In this document: in pieces, positions 48,736-64,000 of the stretch
How the letters are laid out: each line of letters starts with the position of its first letter
Position numbering within the stretch: the stretch's first letter is position 1
Origin: Anadara kagoshimensis
Lineage: Eukaryota > Mollusca > Bivalvia > Arcoida > Arcidae
Assembly: GCA_021292105.1 (NCBI GenBank)
Contig: CM037862.1
Location: 3,666,501 to 3,730,500 of the forward strand
Direction of reading: 5' to 3'
DNA length: 64,000 nt
Translations under genes and position numbers: made by a program
The notes under the pieces: model-generated
The model's input: only the letters and a program-made list of their open reading frames with translations
What the model was told of the DNA's origin: nothing
The model's database searches: none

Positions 48736-50227
48736 GTTTAATCAAAATTGTGCGAAAGGAACAATAAGCAATAAGTTTTCGATATCAGCTACTTACTCTA
48801 TATGCGTTGAAAATGAAATGTATTTCCAGAAGTTATGTTCGGCCATGCAACTCAATGCATACTAATATACATGTATATTTTTATTCTATTTAGCTGTTTA
48901 GATGTTCTGGCAGCTTTGTTGTTCTAATTCAAGTTTCAAATGTATTCATGTAATAAACTGTTTATCAAAATACACAGCCATATTGTAAATCGTACTGAAC
49001 ATTTTGGAAAAGCAACGGAACATCATTTTGTTTTTAAACAGGTGGGTATGAATTTGTGTCAGTTTATGCTAAGATCAAGAGTCCTTTCTTGTGATCGTAC
49101 CAATGCCAAAGCTGTACAAGTATTATAACAGCGACAGCTATGTCTTGTTATGATTTTTATTATAGTGTTTCCTAGCAATCGTGGTAACATCAACTAGAAG
49201 ATGTTCATCAGATATATTTGTATAAATATTTGGAAACCTAAAAGGTTTTAACAATTAAACGTCAATACATCTAAGAATTTTTGAAATGTATTTGTTAATT
49301 TGAAAAAAGACTGAAAGAGGTTTTTGATATCTTTCAAATTAAATTGAACAAACCTATAAGTCTTTCCGAGTTTCATTTTCATGAATATAAAATTCGTAAT
49401 TTATAAAAAAGTGAATTGTTCTGGTGCTGAATATGATCAATTTACAAGAACATAAGATGTAATTTCATGAAGTTGATAACAGGCATGCAACATAAAACAG
49501 TATTGCTTTTCATATACAGAGGTCCCAATATGTGTTAGTCCTTTCAAGTCTTGTCTAGTCTTGTTTGGCCGTTTCTTCATTGGCTTATATTGCTTCGTGT
49601 TCTTGATTGAACATGCATTTTCAGTTGCAATTTGTTCTCATTTTGATTTGCAATACTCTCCGAGGAAGCCAAATAGCTAGCCAATGGTTACTTTTAGAAC
49701 CAGATTTAAGAACCAGGATATAACATGCACTATTATCAGTTATATCGCCACATACAAACACCATGTAAAGAACAATGGTTTCATTCCAATTGTTACATTT
49801 TGAAAATAAATCAAATAAAACTTGTCTACTTACTTACTACATGTCAATGTATCTTCCTGCATATATAACATATCTTCACATACATTACATGTTTCCAGAG
49901 CGGTTTTTTATGTTCTAGTGAGTACAATCCTGTATATTTGTGTGATTAAAGGTTTGATATATTTAGTGACTTTTACTAATGTCAAACTTATCATATACAC
50001 TTATCATGGTCTTGACTGTGATCCTTACCAACGTTATCTCAAGTCAAAGAAAGACAAGTTAGATTAAATACAATAAACTGATATACAGGTTAAATATTAA
50101 TCTGTATTAAATCAGAGTTTAACAGAATATACTCAAAGCCGCAGAAATTTTATGATATATTTATGGTTCCAGAATTTATTTGCCTTAAACTATCTTAAAA
50201 GCAGAGTATCAATGAGTAGAGTCACAC

Positions 50228-50241
50228 GTTGTTATGGTAGC
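50228..50241 (+). promoter_or_regulatory. RFX X-box, DRC11 copy 2
   Basis: The same 14-mer GTTGTTATGGTAGC as at 31724-31737, here 106 bp before the start codon, within a conserved promoter segment (GAGTCACACGTTG..TGGTAGCAAATATAACAAGATGGCGACT). AAGATGGCGAC right after it is a good YY1-type word and opens an upstream ORF (ATG GCG ACT ACT TGA). About 70-80 bp upstream of the coding start are alignable between the copies, and almost nothing further out. Confidence 0.7.
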
Positions 50242-50333
50242 AAATATAACAAGATGGCGACTACTTGAACATTTACTGACTTAAGAAAATTACACACGTT
50301 TTGTTGGGTGAAAGGAGTTAGATAAAAGGAAAT

Positions 50334-61723
<11,390 letters not shown>

Positions 61724-62768
61724 ACAAGTCGAATTTAGTGAAATATTTTCTTTGATATCAAAACTGGTTATGTTTAAGTGTCGTGTACATTGTTTGCGGA
61801 CATCCTGTCTGTGGAAAATAGATTATTTTACTGTAGAAATTAACTCTTGACTATGATATTCCCAATACCTTTTTATTGTGTGACTCGCCAACTACATGGT
61901 GAATGTTAAGTATCCTTAGAAGATTCTGCTTTGGTGGCTACTTATACTATTTATTTCTGTCTTGTTAAAATTATAATATATAAGGAGTTGTCAAATAAAA
62001 ATGTACCTTGGCTCGCTCCTGCATTCGTAGATATAAACCTCTGATTGCTTTATTGGTAATAATGTTATGGATTTGGTGGTCCTAATGTATTTCTGAAGTT
62101 CATAATAGACATGTAAAGGTATAGAATTGATGTCTAGAAAGGATTTGTTGTAAAACCCATAAAGAGCCTACAACTCATCATTTCAGATTTATGGTAGATA
62201 CAAAATTAAAACTTAACAATATTGTTGCTAAGTATGATATCTGCATCATATTTAAAATTACTTTGGATATATTTGACGTCGCATAGTTCCAAATTCCTTC
62301 ATTCTCAATTTTCGTTTCACACGTGGGGTGTATCTGACTAAACAGGAGATGCTTTCTCTTCCGGAACACCCGGTCTGATTTCTGGTGGAAGTTCATTGGT
62401 GTTTCATTTAATTTGCCAGTTTCAAAGTTTTTGATTTGCTTTGGGATTATGATTATGAATAATCTTCAACCTTTCCAATCATTGTGAAAATATGTTTAAA
62501 ATAAACCATAAATAACGTTTCCGAATAACATGGCCGTAATCAATTTAAAAAAAGAAGAAACAATGAATGAATAAAATTAGAATAAAGATAGGTAAACAAA
62601 AAAGATACCAAAAACCACGACATTGGGCATAAATCCATATAAAACTATACAGAAATGTGTAAATACTTTTTTAGTTCCGCATTCAAAATAATTGCTCGTG
62701 GAGTTTTATTCTCTGCTGAATTTGTTGTAGCATTAAGTATTTAATCAAATGCTACCCCTGGTTCTATA
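61724..62768. other. 3' flank of DRC11 copy 2
   Basis: Contains AATAAA at 61994-61999 (within AATAAAAATG, as after copy 1), a likely polyadenylation signal. Then a copy of the retroelement-tail repeat at 62240-62460 with CTAAACAGGAGATGCTTTCT, CTTCCGGAACACCCGG and TTTAATTTGCCAG words. No gene seen. Confidence 0.55.
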
Positions 62769-63350
62769 TTGAAAGAACGTCTAAAACAAATCATTTACTT
62801 GCCATCCTTTTACGAAAATGATTACTCAAAATATAAATATTTAGTGCCGAGGAAGGGTTCTAGTTATATAGTCAAGCACCATACATACTATAAAAAAAAT
62901 ACTGAAAAATGCCATCAACAAAATATTAAGAGTTTTCGACAGTTGTGTTTAGCAGTATTATTACATGCTGATTTGTTTATTTGTATAAAGCAGAATTTAT
63001 GCAGAACCCTACTTTTAGAAAGACTGTCGCAAAATCATTCAATTTTAGATTTTCCGTATGGAGATGACGTTCTATCTCATAATAATTTTAAATTTGAGGA
63101 TTCTGTGAATGTTATCTGTCCTACTGAGCTTGAAATAATAGATACGATTAGTTCTTCAAATTCAGCTTCATGTTTTAGACTTGTACTTAAATTATGACAC
63201 AAACGAAAGGATACATTTAAGCTATATGACAATCAAAAGACGACAAGAGTGTGATGGTTTTATTTTTGTCAACTTTCCCTTTCTATGCATCAATATACCT
63301 GTTGCTTTTTTGCTTATGGTGTATTTCTTCTAGGGGTTAATATGATTCGG
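62769..63350 (+). pseudogene. Decayed reverse-transcriptase fragment of a retroelement
   Basis: A 142-codon open frame (62769-63197) ends with VNVICPTELEIIDTISSSNS. After its stop, the next 150 bases in other frames still show LYDNQK and then FVNFPFLCINIP followed by a GVYF-like word. That order (P.ELE..DT, LYDKR, VNFPFL.SNIP..PAYGVY) is what I recall from the C-terminal part of widespread animal non-LTR or Penelope-like reverse transcriptases. The frame breaks and stops mean it is dead. The N-terminal catalytic part with YxDD is not evident, though FPYGDDVLSH has a similar feel. Family assignment is tentative. Confidence 0.45.
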
Positions 63351-63589
63351 CAGATCTTGTTTCCGCCAAAGAAAACTATGTACAATCAAAAACTGTAGTG
63401 GGAACTGGCTCTTCAATAGCGTATTAATTGGGAAACAAATACACCATAAGCAGGAGAAGCAGGTATATTGCTGCATAGAAACAAAGTCGCTTGCAAATAC
63501 ATTGTTGATGCAGGGATATTGCAAGCCTAGCCTTATCTAGGCCCTCAAACGGTTTGTGGCAGTCATCACAAGAGTTGATAAATAAGATG

Positions 63590-63825
63590 CCTTTGTATCC
63601 AAAATTACACTGGATATATCCGATGTCCCATATCCCTTTCTTTCTCAATTTTGATTAACACATATGGTGGATATAGCTAGCTAAACAGGCGGTTCTAGCG
63701 CATCCAGAGCACCAGGCCTCTCTTCACTGGTGGAAGTTCACATGTTTTATACTTTGCCTGTTCTCAAAGTTTTTACTTTGCTTTAGTATTGTGATTTGGA
63801 CATGGATCAGTATGCTAAGTTTTAG
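63590..63825 (+). repeat. Retroelement-tail repeat following the RT remnant
   Basis: The longest copy in the window: TTTGTATCCAAAATTACACT, GGATATATCCGATGTCCCAT, GATATAGCTAGCTAAACAGG, CTGGTGGAAGTTCACATGTT, CAAAGTTTTTACTTTGCTTT and TTGTGATTTGGACATGGATC. It lies 240 bp after the reverse-transcriptase remnant in the same orientation, so it could be that element's 3' tail. The minus-strand open frames here are by-products. Confidence 0.75.
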
Positions 63826-64000
63826 ATTGTATTATTCAAAACAATCTGATCAACAAAACATTCTCAGAAAACCATGTCCCATATATTAAATGGTGTGATG
63901 TCTATTTTCTGTATTTCAAAGTTAAACAAAATCAGTTAAAAATTTAATACACAATGGCTATTTTGCTATTTAAAGTAAATATGGCCATCTTGGATGTTGC
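63826..64000. other. End of window, nothing recognised
   Basis: AT-rich sequence without open frame, repeat match or signal that I can support. Confidence 0.5.

Larger units (their letters stand above)
43119..50180. other. Spacer between the two DRC11 copies
   Basis: No complete gene was recognised. It begins with the 3' UTR of copy 1 and then holds a CAA/CAG-rich array, several foldback or MITE elements, a SINE on the minus strand and a CpG-rich patch near 46.2-46.4 kb. The open frames at 45624-45988 on both strands cover the SINE and are not genes. An exon-like stretch at 48524-48682 is listed separately. Confidence 0.55.

Noticed and set aside
62769..63197. Genuine 142-residue protein gene
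   Set aside because: The C-terminal half resembles a reverse-transcriptase tail and homology continues past the stop in other frames, so it is a retroelement remnant.

Overview
The window reads as nuclear DNA of a lophotrochozoan animal, most likely a bivalve mollusc and perhaps a mussel. It is AT-rich, with short exons bounded by GT..AG, long introns, many CA/GT microsatellites, tRNA-derived SINEs and TA-flanked MITEs. The species is inferred from gene and repeat style and is not proven.

Layout. (1) 1304-13799, plus strand: the 3' part of a multi-exon gene I do not recognise, whose 5' exons lie outside the window. (2) 15.7-21.3 kb: repeat-bearing spacer. (3) 21331-26819, minus strand: a complete seven-coding-exon BCAP31/BAP31 gene of 245 codons ending in the ER-retrieval tetrapeptide KKDK. 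A possible 5' UTR exon lies near 31.6 kb. Its introns hold two SINEs, a 145-bp minisatellite inside a larger element, and a truncated Crypton-like recombinase ORF. (4) 31588-31834: compact putative promoter between BCAP31 and the next gene. (5) 31835-43118 and 50334-61723, plus strand: two tandem 18-exon paralogues of DRC11/IQCA1, the IQ and AAA-domain subunit of the nexin-dynein regulatory complex of motile cilia. Exon structure and splice phase match exon for exon, while introns look unrelated. (6) 43.1-50.2 kb: spacer with a CAA/CAG array, several foldback elements and a CpG-rich patch. (7) 61.7-64 kb: decayed reverse-transcriptase remnant followed by a repeat tail that recurs at least seven more times in the window.

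Main observations. Both DRC11 copies carry a near-consensus RFX X-box (GTTGTTATGGTAGC) about 110 bp before the start codon, followed by a short upstream ORF, so the ciliary promoter was duplicated with the gene. Four otherwise intact coding exons each lack one base in or beside an A-run. The shared pattern suggests base-calling loss in the assembly more than three independent pseudogenes. The palindromic octamer TACCGGTA occurs ten times, far above expectation for this composition. I found no convincing new multi-gene system. The strongest biological story is the tandem duplication of a ciliary AAA-like gene together with its X-box promoter.
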